Source: Chromatiaceae bacterium
GTDB lineage: Bacteria; Pseudomonadota; Gammaproteobacteria; Chromatiales; Chromatiaceae
Direction: 5' to 3'
NCBI GenBank assembly: GCA_026984455.1
Contig: JALSSC010000049.1
Location: 1 to 47,422 of the forward strand
Length of the DNA: 47,422 nucleotides
This document shows, one piece after another, positions 1-8,890 of the stretch (position 1 is its first letter; each line of letters opens with the position of its first letter). Both the position numbers and the translations under genes were made by a program. Under the pieces are notes generated by a model. It was given only the letters and a program-made list of their open reading frames with translations. It had not been told where the DNA came from and searched no databases.

Positions 1-2
1 AG

Positions 3-160
3 AAGGAACAGCAACAGAAGCAGGGACAGCAGAAGAAGGAGCAGCAACAGAAGCAGGGACAGCAGAAGAAGGAGCAGCAACAGAAGCAGGGTCAGCAGAA
101 GAAGGAACAGCAACAGAAGCAGGGGCAGCAGAAGAAGGAGCAGCAACAGAAACAGGGGCA
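3..160 (+). repeat. 33-bp tandem repeat encoding KKEQQQKQGQQ
   Basis: The window opens inside an array of 33-bp units, each 11 codons. Four near-identical units are visible from position 3 to 134, then a degenerate one. Differences between units are mostly third-position changes (gaa/gag, gga/ggt/ggg). The array keeps the reading frame and probably extends to the left of the window. Confidence 0.85.
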
Positions 161-1094
161 AAAAGAAGGGCAACAGAAGAAGGAGCAGAAACAGGGCCAG
201 AAGCAAGGACAGCAACAATCGGGCGGCAAGTCCTCCGAAGAAAAAGAGGGGAAGGGCGGTCAGTCTGCAAAGGAGGGAAAGGGCAAGGAGAAGTCGGAAC
301 AGAAACAGGGAGGAGAGAAGACCACCGAGGAAAAACGACAGGGCGCGTCCAAACAGGCGTCCGAGGAACAGGCCCGGACGGGCGAAAAGAAGAACGAAAA
401 GGAAAGTGAGGGGGGCAAGGAAGGCGAACGCAAGAAGGAGGCCCAGACCGGCAAGGAGAAGCGGTCGGCCGAAGAAAAGGGCCAGGGCAAGAAGGAAGAG
501 CAGCGCCAGAAAGAAGGCGCAGGCAAGAAGAAAGAGGAGAAGCGCAACGAACAAGGCGAGGGCGAAAAGAAGAAACCTCGCAAAGAGAGCGAACAAGGCG
601 GAAGAGAGGGCGACAAGGAACGCAAGGAGGGTGAAGAAGGGGGTGAACGCAAGCCTGAAAAGAAACAGGCCAAGGGCAAACAGGAATCCGAGGAACAACC
701 CGGCGAGTCCGAGGGCCGGCCGCGTGAACAAGAACAAGAGGCCGGCAGCAAGGGCGAGCAAAAGCCCGAGGAGGAATCGGGCAGACGTGCGGGTCAACAC
801 CCATCCGAAGGCGCCGAGGTGCCGCCTGAACTCCCACCCGAGGCGGCCGACCTGCGCGCGGTGGAGCGCTTCGACCAGATGGGCAACATGGCTGAACAGG
901 ACAAGACCGGCGAAGAAGGCGCCTCGGCCTTGGGCGGCATCCCCATGATGGGCCCGGGCGGCGGCATCCTCGATCAATGGCTCGATCAGGTAGAGGGCGA
1001 TCCCTCCCTGCTCATGCGCAACCAGTTCCTTATCGAGGAGGCCAAATACATGCGCAGCCGCGGGGGGCCGGTGCGGGAGACGCGGCCGTGGTGA
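3..1094 (+). CDS. Bat-operon TPR/VWA-type protein, C-terminal part (5' end outside window)
   Basis: The frame is open from the window edge, so only the last 363 residues are seen and the start is missing. The visible part begins with near-identical KKEQQQKQGQQ repeats. It continues as a long K/E/Q/G-rich charged tract to about residue 255, then a conserved-looking tail (GGGILDQWLDQVEGDP ... LMRNQF ... GGPVRETRPW). I recognise this tail from the C-terminus of the BatB-type VWA plus TPR protein of gammaproteobacterial Bat (aerotolerance) operons. The VWA and TPR domains would lie upstream. The BatD gene that follows supports this. Function (inferred): inner-membrane protein of the Bat complex, linked to oxidative or envelope stress tolerance. 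The charged tract is probably disordered. Confidence 0.75.
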   Translation, partial: KEQQQKQGQQKKEQQQKQGQQKKEQQQKQGQQKKEQQQKQGQQKKEQQQKQGQKEGQQKKEQKQGQKQGQQQSGGKSSEEKEGKGGQSAKEGKGKEKSEQKQGGEKTTEEKRQGASKQASEEQARTGEKKNEKESEGGKEGERKKEAQTGKEKRSAEEKGQGKKEEQRQKEGAGKKKEEKRNEQGEGEKKKPRKESEQGGREGDKERKEGEEGGERKPEKKQAKGKQESEEQPGESEGRPREQEQEAGSKGEQKPEEESGRRAGQHPSEGAEVPPELPPEAADLRAVERFDQMGNMAEQDKTGEEGASALGGIPMMGPGGGILDQWLDQVEGDPSLLMRNQFLIEEAKYMRSRGGPVRETRPW

Positions 1095-1103
1095 TATGCA
1101 ACC

Positions 1104-1170
1104 TCTTTGCTACCGCGGCTGCCCCACGCACCCCGGGGCGGTGTGGCGATTGCTCGCCATGGTCCCCGCG
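1104..1170. repeat. fragment of the MITE-like hairpin element (copy A)
   Basis: The spacer between the TPR/VWA gene and batD matches the inner part of the element found intact at 41867-42030, in the same orientation. The shared core is gtgtggcgattgctcgccat with flanking similarity. Both terminal repeats are missing, so this is a decayed or truncated copy. Confidence 0.6.
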
Positions 1171-1283
1171 TCGTTTTGGCAAAAAGGAAGAAGAGCAAGG
1201 CACTGTGCGGGAGTGCGTTACCTGTCGCCGCGTCACGACCCAGGACGGGCCGTGCCCATCGTCCACCGAACCGAACACCTGAC

Positions 1284-3053
1284 ATGAATCCCATCCTGCC
1301 CCCATTCCGTATCGGATCCCTGGTCTTCATCCTCTTGAGCCTCGCCCCCCTCTGCGCCGGGGCCTATGGCCCCTGGCCGCCCCAGGGCCAACAACCCTAT
1401 CCGGGGATGCCCTACCAGCCCCAGGCCCAGGGGTTCGACTTCCGGCCGATGCCACCCAGCAATGCCCGGGGGGTCCCGCCCCAGGAACCGCAAGCGGCGG
1501 CACCCGCACTCCCCCAACAGGGCTACGGCTATCCAGGTCAGGGTTATCCTCCGGGACAACCCCGGGGGATGGGCCCCTACGGAAGGATGCCCGGCTGGCC
1601 CCAGGGGTATGGCCAGATGCCGGGCTACCCGGGTCAGGGCTATGCTCCGGGATACGAACGCGGCTACGGCCAGGCCCCGGGCTATGCCGCCGCCGCACCC
1701 GCCCGACCGCCCCGCCTGGAGGTCGTGGTGGACAACCCGCGGCCTTTCGTGCAACAGACCGTGCTCATGACCCTGCGGGTGGTGAGCAGCGGGAACCTCG
1801 AATCGCTCGACCCGACCCTGCCTCAGAACCAAGGGGTCTCTTTCCAGAAGCTCACCGAGCCCAAGGCGCGCTCGCGCATCGGCACCGACGGACACCGCGA
1901 GATCATCAACGAGATGATCTTCGCGGTGACCCCCATGCGCGCGGGGGGGATCGAATTGTCCGACATCCGCGCCGAAGTCACCTTGGAGGACGGTGCCACG
2001 AGCTATAGCATCGAGGCCAAGACCCCGCTCGAACTCCAGGTCAAGCCCCCCATGCCGGAGCCCCGTCCCTGGCTCCCCCTGGAACAACTGAGCCTGGAAT
2101 CCAATCTCGACGCACCCATGGACGTGGAACCGGGCAAGCCCGTATCCCTCGTGCTCACCCTGAACGCCATGGGCGCCGGCGGCAACCAGTTGCCCACCCT
2201 TCAGTCCTATCTCAAGTCCAGGGATTTCCGCATCTACCGGGAACGCACCGAGGTGAAACAGGGCCTCACCCGTGACCGCCGCCACCTGATCGGCAAGCGG
2301 GTGGAGCACTATGTGCTGGTGGCCCAACACAGCGGCACCCTGAAGCTGCCGGCGGTGCGTATCCCCTGGTTCAATGTGAACAGCGGCACGGTGGAATACG
2401 CCTCCCTGCCCCTCAAGACCCTGAACGCCGGCGGCAGTCTCTCCCGCTGGTTCCAGAGCGAGCCCGGCAGCAGGCTGTTTCCAGGTGGTTCCTCCGCGGT
2501 CTTCTGGATGCCCCTGGCGGCCATCGCCCTGATGCTGTCCGGTTACTGGTTCGGGGTCTGGTACCGGGGACGCCGATCGACCGAAGGCGTTTCCGCCGGC
2601 AGACGCCGCCTGTTGCCGGCACTGCGCGCCGGCGCCTGGATCAGGTCCCTGCTCCAGCGCCTCGGTGCCTGGTTTCCCGCCCCCCTGCGGCTCTGGTTCT
2701 GGATCCGCGAGGTGGACCGTGAACGCGACCCGGCGGTCTGGTGCCGCTCCCTCCAGTTCCTGGCCTGCCCACCCCTGGGGATGTCGCCCAACGCCTCCCT
2801 GTCGGAGATGGCCGGGCGCATCGCAGAGATCCAACCCTACGCTGACCCCAAGGCCCTCGGTGAACTCTTCCATGAATTGGACGCCGCCATCTACGGCCAC
2901 CGCAACCTCGATTTCGCCGCCTGGAAGCGCGCCTTCAAGCGCCAGGTCCGTCCACGCCTCGGCAATCTGTGGCACCGTCGCGGCGCTCGCCCCTGGTTCA
3001 TACGCGGCCGCCTGCCGGCGTTGAACCCGGAGCCGGCCTCGGGATCGGGCTAG
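1284..3053 (+). CDS. batD: BatD-like protein (oxygen tolerance)
   Basis: The 589-aa product starts at the ATG at 1284. The frame is open further upstream, but that part falls in a repeat fragment. Residues 1-27 form a signal peptide (hydrophobic VFILLSLAPLCAGA). Residues 28-140 are a Pro/Gly/Gln/Tyr-rich low-complexity stretch with PGYPGQGY-type repeats. The BatD-type beta-rich region starts near 144 (RLEVVVDNPRPFVQQTVLMT). A transmembrane helix lies at about 404-427 with a cytoplasmic tail after it. In the Bat (Bacteroides aerotolerance-type) system BatD is the membrane-anchored periplasmic partner of the VWA proteins; the exact biochemical role is unknown. The long Tyr/Gly-rich linker is unusual for the family. 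Confidence 0.8.
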   Translation: MNPILPPFRIGSLVFILLSLAPLCAGAYGPWPPQGQQPYPGMPYQPQAQGFDFRPMPPSNARGVPPQEPQAAAPALPQQGYGYPGQGYPPGQPRGMGPYGRMPGWPQGYGQMPGYPGQGYAPGYERGYGQAPGYAAAAPARPPRLEVVVDNPRPFVQQTVLMTLRVVSSGNLESLDPTLPQNQGVSFQKLTEPKARSRIGTDGHREIINEMIFAVTPMRAGGIELSDIRAEVTLEDGATSYSIEAKTPLELQVKPPMPEPRPWLPLEQLSLESNLDAPMDVEPGKPVSLVLTLNAMGAGGNQLPTLQSYLKSRDFRIYRERTEVKQGLTRDRRHLIGKRVEHYVLVAQHSGTLKLPAVRIPWFNVNSGTVEYASLPLKTLNAGGSLSRWFQSEPGSRLFPGGSSAVFWMPLAAIALMLSGYWFGVWYRGRRSTEGVSAGRRRLLPALRAGAWIRSLLQRLGAWFPAPLRLWFWIREVDRERDPAVWCRSLQFLACPPLGMSPNASLSEMAGRIAEIQPYADPKALGELFHELDAAIYGHRNLDFAAWKRAFKRQVRPRLGNLWHRRGARPWFIRGRLPALNPEPASGSG

Positions 3054-3067
3054 AGTCGCCTACGCCT

Positions 3068-3673
3068 TCATGGCCCCCTGTCTCCATACCGATCCATGTC
3101 CTCCGGCCGGTCCAGATCGGCCAGGGCCGGCAGCTCCCACCAGGCCAGCCCCTCCTCTCTGAGCCGCCGGCGGGTCGTCTGCAACACCTCCGGCCCGCCC
3201 CAAGGTATCCGTTCGAACACAGCGTGCCGGGGGCGATCCAGGCCGATCGCCCAGTAGCCCCCGTCCAGGGCCGGTCCCAGCACCACCGGATGGGTGCGCA
3301 GACGCTCCAGGCCCTCGCCCAACAGGCCCGGGGTCACCCCTGGGCAGTCCCCACCGATCAGCAGGACCCGAGAGACCTCCCGCAGATTCCGCGTCAGGGC
3401 ATGGTGCATCCGCGCGCCGAGATCCTCACCCTGCTGGGCGTACAGGTCGATGCCGAACTCCGCCGCCAGGCCGGTCAGACTGGGATGGGCGGTATCCGTG
3501 GCCCACAGCTGCACCTCGGACTCCACCAGGGCGGTGGCCGCGGCAAGGGTATGACGCAACAGCCGGGCATAGAGGGCGCAGGCCCCCTCGGCGCCCAGGG
3601 CGGGGATCAGGCGGGTCTTCACCTCGCCCGCGATGAGCGGTTTGCTGAAGATCAGGAGACGGGGGCGGCTCAG
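3068..3673 (-). CDS. DUF2064 / TIGR04282 glycosyltransferase-like protein, probable CTG start
   Basis: The 201-aa product resembles nucleotidyl/glycosyl-transferase-fold proteins of the DUF2064 family (often called rSAM/selenodomain-associated transferase 1). The N-terminus reads LLIFSKPLIAGEVKTRL. Later motifs are LLIGGDCPGVTP and GPALDGGYWAIGL, typical of the sugar-nucleotide transferase fold. The family normally starts a few residues before LLIF. No ATG, GTG or TTG lies in frame there; the only candidate is CTG at 3673, whose TG belongs to the TGA stop of the upstream gene (CTGA overlap). Translational coupling with the DUF457 gene is likely. It converges on batD with a 14-bp gap. The substrate is unknown. 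Confidence 0.75.
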   Translation of the reverse strand: MSRPRLLIFSKPLIAGEVKTRLIPALGAEGACALYARLLRHTLAAATALVESEVQLWATDTAHPSLTGLAAEFGIDLYAQQGEDLGARMHHALTRNLREVSRVLLIGGDCPGVTPGLLGEGLERLRTHPVVLGPALDGGYWAIGLDRPRHAVFERIPWGGPEVLQTTRRRLREEGLAWWELPALADLDRPEDMDRYGDRGP

Positions 3674-4452
3674 AACGCCCTCCGCAGGCCCGCGGACCAG
3701 GCCGACCGGAGAGGCGCGAACCAACCGTCCCGGGGCCAGAATCGGTCGGAGACCGGGCTCGCCCGGCCGACCGCATCCAGGCGCTCCAGGAGTGGCCGCG
3801 GACTGGGCACGAACAACAGGCTCGCCAGGAGCACCAGATAGAGGACGACGCTGGCCCCGGGGCTGGTCCCCGACCACAGCTTGAGGGCCGTACCCAGAGA
3901 CCTCTTGGCGCGGGCACCGAACAGGTTGAGGCTGTAGACCTCGTCCAGAAGGAGGTGTACCAGGTAACCGAGACCGACGCAGATCCCGGCCAGCCAGGCC
4001 CGCAGCCCCGACTGCCCAAGGGAGGTGGCGGTGATCACCGTGAGCAGGCCGAAGACCGCCGCGGCCGGGACCGAATGGAAGACCCCGCGGTGGTGGGTCA
4101 GGCGGGTGATCAAGGCGAACACCGCCCAACGCAGGCCCAGAAAGCCTGCCACCCAGAGCAGCGTCAATTCGGCCACGGTGGGGAACAGGGGGGCGAAGCG
4201 GAACAGCAACGCGAAGGCCGCGGCAATGGACAGGGTGGTGAACACCACCCGCACCGGGGCCGAGTTGTCCGCATCCAGGTCTGGGGCGAGGCTTCCCGCG
4301 GTACCCAGGGTCAGATAGGCCAGCATCTCTCCGGGCGAGGCGAGGCCGGTCACCAGCAGGCCGGTGGCCACCACTCCCGAGGCGAGGGCCCCGACCGAAA
4401 GATGAACGCCGAATGCGGCCAGCGGAAAGTCCTCCGAGCGAAAACGACTCAC
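3670..4452 (-). CDS. DUF457-family membrane protein (YdjM-like, 'metal-dependent hydrolase')
   Basis: A 260-aa polytopic membrane protein. Conserved acidic and histidine motifs sit at membrane edges: LAPDLDADNS, LTHHRGVFHS and GYLVHLLLDEVYS. This pattern is typical of the DUF457/YdjM-YfhP group, which is annotated as inner-membrane metal-dependent hydrolases. About 6 hydrophobic helices are visible up to residue 215, followed by a short polar tail. It overlaps the DUF2064 gene by 4 nt (CTGA), so the two form an operon. The substrate is not known. It is divergent from cysS across about 370 bp. Confidence 0.75.
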   Translation of the reverse strand: MSRFRSEDFPLAAFGVHLSVGALASGVVATGLLVTGLASPGEMLAYLTLGTAGSLAPDLDADNSAPVRVVFTTLSIAAAFALLFRFAPLFPTVAELTLLWVAGFLGLRWAVFALITRLTHHRGVFHSVPAAAVFGLLTVITATSLGQSGLRAWLAGICVGLGYLVHLLLDEVYSLNLFGARAKRSLGTALKLWSGTSPGASVVLYLVLLASLLFVPSPRPLLERLDAVGRASPVSDRFWPRDGWFAPLRSAWSAGLRRAF

Positions 4453-4822
4453 GGCCCGTTGAAAAACAGCGTCTTTCTAGGGGCACCGACACACTACATA
4501 TAGTAGCTTAGCACCCGAGGAAACCCTATGCCTGCATCGTGCCGGCGACGGGCGAGATGCGGGAACACCGGACCGGTTGGCAGCCCGTAAGACGTCCAGG
4601 GAACGAATTTCTCAGTATCGTGCGGGTACGGTCGGGAAAGGTCGCACATTCCTGCGGCTTGGGGGCTGCTTCGCCGAGGTGGCTGGCCCGCCACCGGATA
4701 GAGAGACCAGGACCGGGAAGTCATGGCAGCCGAGGCCGTTCCGGGGCGCACTGGCGGTGGGGAGAAATGCGGTGAGATAGAATAGAATGAGCGATTCAGC
4801 CCTCGTCGTCACGGTCGCCCCG
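4453..4822. other. 370-bp non-coding spacer upstream of cysS
   Basis: No convincing gene or known RNA is seen. A small near-palindrome (ctacatatagtag) lies at about 4492-4506, about 40 bp upstream of the DUF457 start, and could be an operator. The ORFs that cross here have no recognisable product. It presumably holds the divergent promoters of the DUF457 gene and cysS. Confidence 0.5.
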
Positions 4823-6208
<1,386 letters not shown>

Positions 6209-6268
6209 GGGCACACGCCGGCGCCCGGCCACACGATCCTGTTCCTGTTCCTGTTGCGGAGAGATGAC

Positions 6269-6931
6269 ATGAAACACCTGAGCCTCCTGCTGACCGTCCT
6301 CCTCGTCACCGCCTGCGCCGGCAACACCGAGGACCTGACCCTGTGGAGCGGCGAGAAGATCACCTTCCCCAACGGCACTGTCTTCGGTGGCGCCTCCAGC
6401 GAGCAGATGAGCCGCCTTGCGAAGATATTCGTGCAGGCCCACAACGCCACCATGCAGGAGTTGAGGGACCTGCGCGAGGAAAACCGGCGCACCGCCGAAC
6501 AGGCCCTGGGGATGTTGGAAGACATCTCCAAACGCCAAGGCAGTGGAGAGATCACGATATTCTTCAAGACGGGTTCCGCGGCCCTGCCGAAGGGCTCCAT
6601 GGAATACCGGCGGCTGGTGCGTTTCCTCGATTATCTGGCCCGGGAAAGCCACGGGCGCAAGATCCTGCTGGTCTCCATCGGCAGCGCCTCGGCCTTCGGC
6701 AACCCCCGGGTCAACGCCCGCCTGGCCCGGCGGCGGGCGAAGGCCCCCGTCGCCGCCATCGAACGCTACCTGGTCAATACCCCACACGAGTTCTACCAGG
6801 TCTACTCGGTGGGTGATCGGTACAGCCCCAGGGATGTCCCCATGCAGGTGCAGAAGAACTACCAACACACCCGTATCATCGCCGTGTTCGAGGCCGACCA
6901 GTTGCCCGGCCTGCCCGCTTCGAACGACTGA
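6269..6931 (+). CDS. OmpA-like lipoprotein
   Basis: A 220-aa protein with a lipoprotein signal (hydrophobic start, then LLVTAC, with lipidation expected on that Cys). The C-terminal half (from about residue 95, ITIFFKTGSAALPKGSMEY ... NARLARRRAKAPV) resembles the OmpA/MotB peptidoglycan-binding fold, although the classical NxxLSxxRA motif is altered to VNARLARRRA. A helical stretch at about 50-90 probably links the lipid anchor to this domain. The ATG at 6269 is preferred over one 15 nt upstream because it begins the signal peptide (MKHLSLLL). The specific role is not known. Confidence 0.7.
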   Translation: MKHLSLLLTVLLVTACAGNTEDLTLWSGEKITFPNGTVFGGASSEQMSRLAKIFVQAHNATMQELRDLREENRRTAEQALGMLEDISKRQGSGEITIFFKTGSAALPKGSMEYRRLVRFLDYLARESHGRKILLVSIGSASAFGNPRVNARLARRRAKAPVAAIERYLVNTPHEFYQVYSVGDRYSPRDVPMQVQKNYQHTRIIAVFEADQLPGLPASND

Positions 6932-6947
6932 CCTCCGAGGCCCCGTC

Positions 6948-7392
6948 ATGAAACAGCGACCCTTCGCCCTCCTCGTCGTCGCCTGCCTGCTCGCCCCCGT
7001 GCCCGGCCTCGCCTCCGCGGACGGCCTGGCGGAGGCCCAACGCCTGGCCCGGGAGGTCCGGGCCCGCGCCCCGAAGATCGACGCAGACACCCTCAAGGGC
7101 ATGGTGGACCGGAATGAGGACTTCATCCTCCTGGACGTGCGCACGCCCAGCGAGATCGAGCGGATGGGGCGCATCGCCGCCCCCCAGCAGACCGAGATCC
7201 CGCGCGGTTGGTTGGAGATGCGCATCTTCCAGGTGGCGCCCGGCAAGGACATCCCCATCGTGGTCTATTGCGGTGGCGGGACGCAGCGCCTTCGCCACCG
7301 AGACCTTGAAGGGGATGGGCTTCAGCGACGTGCGCAATCTCGACGAGGGCTATTTCGGTTGGAAACGGAAGGGCTATCCGGTGCGGCAGTGA
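6948..7392 (+). pseudogene. periplasmic rhodanese-like protein, frameshifted after the active-site cysteine
   Basis: The start (MKQRPFALLVVACLL) is a signal peptide, followed by a rhodanese-type domain (EDFILLDVRTPSEIERMG, IPRGWLEMR, IPIVVYCGGGT). The reading frame is lost at about 7275-7285, just after the catalytic Cys of VVYCGGGT. The remainder (FATETLKGMGFSDVRNLDEG ... KGYPVRQ, stop at 7392) continues in another frame. Two missing bases (acg-cag where acg-cgc-agc would fit) would restore one intact protein of about 148 aa. It is either a real pseudogene or an assembly error. Sulfurtransferase function is inferred from the family. Confidence 0.75.
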
Positions 7393-7435
7393 GCGACCGG
7401 GGCCGAGGTCCGGTCACCGGTGGATCCGCGGCGGT

Positions 7436-7885
7436 TCAGATCTCCCGCGCCGGCCGACGGGTATAGAACCACAACATGGCGAGTCCTGCGGGGAGGGCCA
7501 GGACATAGAAATCCATCCGCGCACCGCCGATGAAGAAGAGCAAGAACCCCAGTACCACCACGCCGTCCGCGCAGGCATAGGCCGCGATCTCCCAGGGCCA
7601 AGTGCGGGCCAGGGCCTGCGGGTCGTCTGGCGCGGGCCCGCGCGCCCCCGCCCTGCCGTGCAGAAAAAGGCCCGTCATCAGGATCAAGGCCGCGCCGGCC
7701 ATGAGCCCGTAGCGGATGGGTGCCAGGGAATCTCCGGCCATGAATCCGACCTGCTCCGGGGCGGCCAGGGCGAGCCCTTCCACCAGGCCCCACAACAACA
7801 GGCCCGAGGCCATGAACGCCAGGGGCAGTATCCGGCGCATACGGGCGATGGCGGCGGGGTCCGGGGAGTTCATGGGGGTGAACAT
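7436..7885 (-). CDS. small four-helix membrane protein, unknown
   Basis: A 149-aa hydrophobic protein with four likely transmembrane helices, at about 18-38, 55-75, 100-120 and 125-142. A short polar loop rich in Arg/Pro/Asp lies in the middle. I do not recognise a family. The ATG at 7885 is preferred over a GTG two codons upstream because a gagagg ribosome-binding site is better spaced to it. It converges on the frameshifted rhodanese gene. Confidence 0.55.
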   Translation of the reverse strand: MFTPMNSPDPAAIARMRRILPLAFMASGLLLWGLVEGLALAAPEQVGFMAGDSLAPIRYGLMAGAALILMTGLFLHGRAGARGPAPDDPQALARTWPWEIAAYACADGVVVLGFLLFFIGGARMDFYVLALPAGLAMLWFYTRRPAREI

Positions 7886-7947
7886 GGGCACGGCCTCTCT
7901 TGATGACTGGATTGCGACGGGAGTGTAGCGCAGACAGCCCGGCGGCG

Positions 7948-8391
7948 TCAGCGCTTCCGGACGGGCCGCCGTCCACGCCTCAACCGGCCACGTTCATGGG
8001 CCGCCGCCTTCCACGCCCCTCGGACAGGGGCCGAGGCCGGCGTGGATGCGGGGGCGGCCGTCTCCGCATCCTCCCTCGGCGGTAGCGGCAGCGGCGGCGG
8101 TGAAGGTGGCGCCTCGGGCGCCAGGATGCCCTTCAGGATCCGCTCCAGGGCGGCCAACACCCAAGGGGCGTCGGCCTCGGCGCGCACCTGCCTGAAGCCG
8201 GCCGGGGCGGGATGGGCGGCATCCACCAGGGCCACGCCCCGCGCGCCTTCCGGAAGGCCGTCGGTCGTTGCCTTGCGTACCCGGGGCCAACGCCGCAACA
8301 GGTCGTCGAGACCCGGGGGCTCCAGTCCCTGGGTGTAGAGCCAGAGGCCCTCGCCGGGGGGACAATCAGAAAAATCCATGGCTGCATCCAA
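7948..8391 (-). CDS. hypothetical protein, Pro/Arg-rich C-terminus
   Basis: A 147-aa product (an alternative ATG lies at 8379). The N-terminal half looks like a folded domain of about 95 residues (DCPPGEGLWLYTQGLEPPGL, ARGVALVDAAHPAPAG). It is followed by a Pro-rich linker and a basic Arg-rich tail (RGRLRRGRRPVRKR). No family was recognised and no clear ribosome-binding site is visible, so existence is moderately likely only. The basic tail could bind nucleic acid, which is inference. Confidence 0.45.
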   Translation of the reverse strand: MDAAMDFSDCPPGEGLWLYTQGLEPPGLDDLLRRWPRVRKATTDGLPEGARGVALVDAAHPAPAGFRQVRAEADAPWVLAALERILKGILAPEAPPSPPPLPLPPREDAETAAPASTPASAPVRGAWKAAAHERGRLRRGRRPVRKR

Positions 8392-8473
8392 GTTTTGGAT
8401 TAGCGGCCTACCGAGGCCTTCTGTAAGCTACGGCGATCTTCCCCGCCAAGTCAATATGCGCGCCGGAGCCCCC

Positions 8474-8836
8474 ATGACCGAGATCCCGGACGTCACCGAA
8501 ACCGAGCTGTGGGTGATCGACACCACCCTCAGGGAGCGTTACGGACGGAAGGTGGAGGTGCAGAGGGCGGACGCCGACATCCGCCTCGACCCGGGCGACC
8601 GCGAACTCACCTCCTGTCCGGTCGTCTATTGGCAGGACGACAAGGGTTGCAACTTCGTCATCTTCAAGACCGGCGAGCGCAACTACCGCTGTCAGTTCTT
8701 CTACAAGCCCTACAAGCAATTCGGTACCGGCGTGCACGAGTACGACGACATCACCGAGTGCGCCGTGTCCCTGCTTCAGGCCCAGGCCGACCATGAGGCC
8801 CGGGAGCGCGGCGACCTGCCTGCGTCTGGCGGCTGA
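8474..8836 (+). CDS. conserved-looking small protein upstream of PPi-phosphofructokinase
   Basis: A 120-aa acidic protein without signal or membrane segments. It includes CPVVYWQDDKGCNFVIFKTG and CQFFYKPYKQFGTGVHEYDD. ATG 8474 has ggag 6 nt upstream; an ATG at 8456 is possible. It lies 54 bp upstream of pfp in the same direction, so it is likely co-transcribed with the pyrophosphate-metabolism genes. I do not recognise the family. A regulatory or accessory role to the PPi pathway is only suggested by position. Confidence 0.6.
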   Translation: MTEIPDVTETELWVIDTTLRERYGRKVEVQRADADIRLDPGDRELTSCPVVYWQDDKGCNFVIFKTGERNYRCQFFYKPYKQFGTGVHEYDDITECAVSLLQAQADHEARERGDLPASGG

Positions 8837-8890
8837 GGCCGGCCGCGGCGGGGACCGAACCCCCTATCCCACCGAACCCAAGGAGTGATC

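Noticed and set aside
1233-2975. 580-residue ORF antisense to batD
   Set aside because: Shadow of a GC-rich gene; no family features.
3068-4492. 474-residue continuous ORF on the minus strand as one protein
   Set aside because: Only the last ~200 residues resemble a family; the first part is the shifted frame of the DUF457 gene. Treated as a CTG-started gene instead.
4490-4510. acactacatatagtag as an NrdR box
   Set aside because: Only one box, and the neighbouring genes are not ribonucleotide reductase genes; left as an unassigned palindrome.
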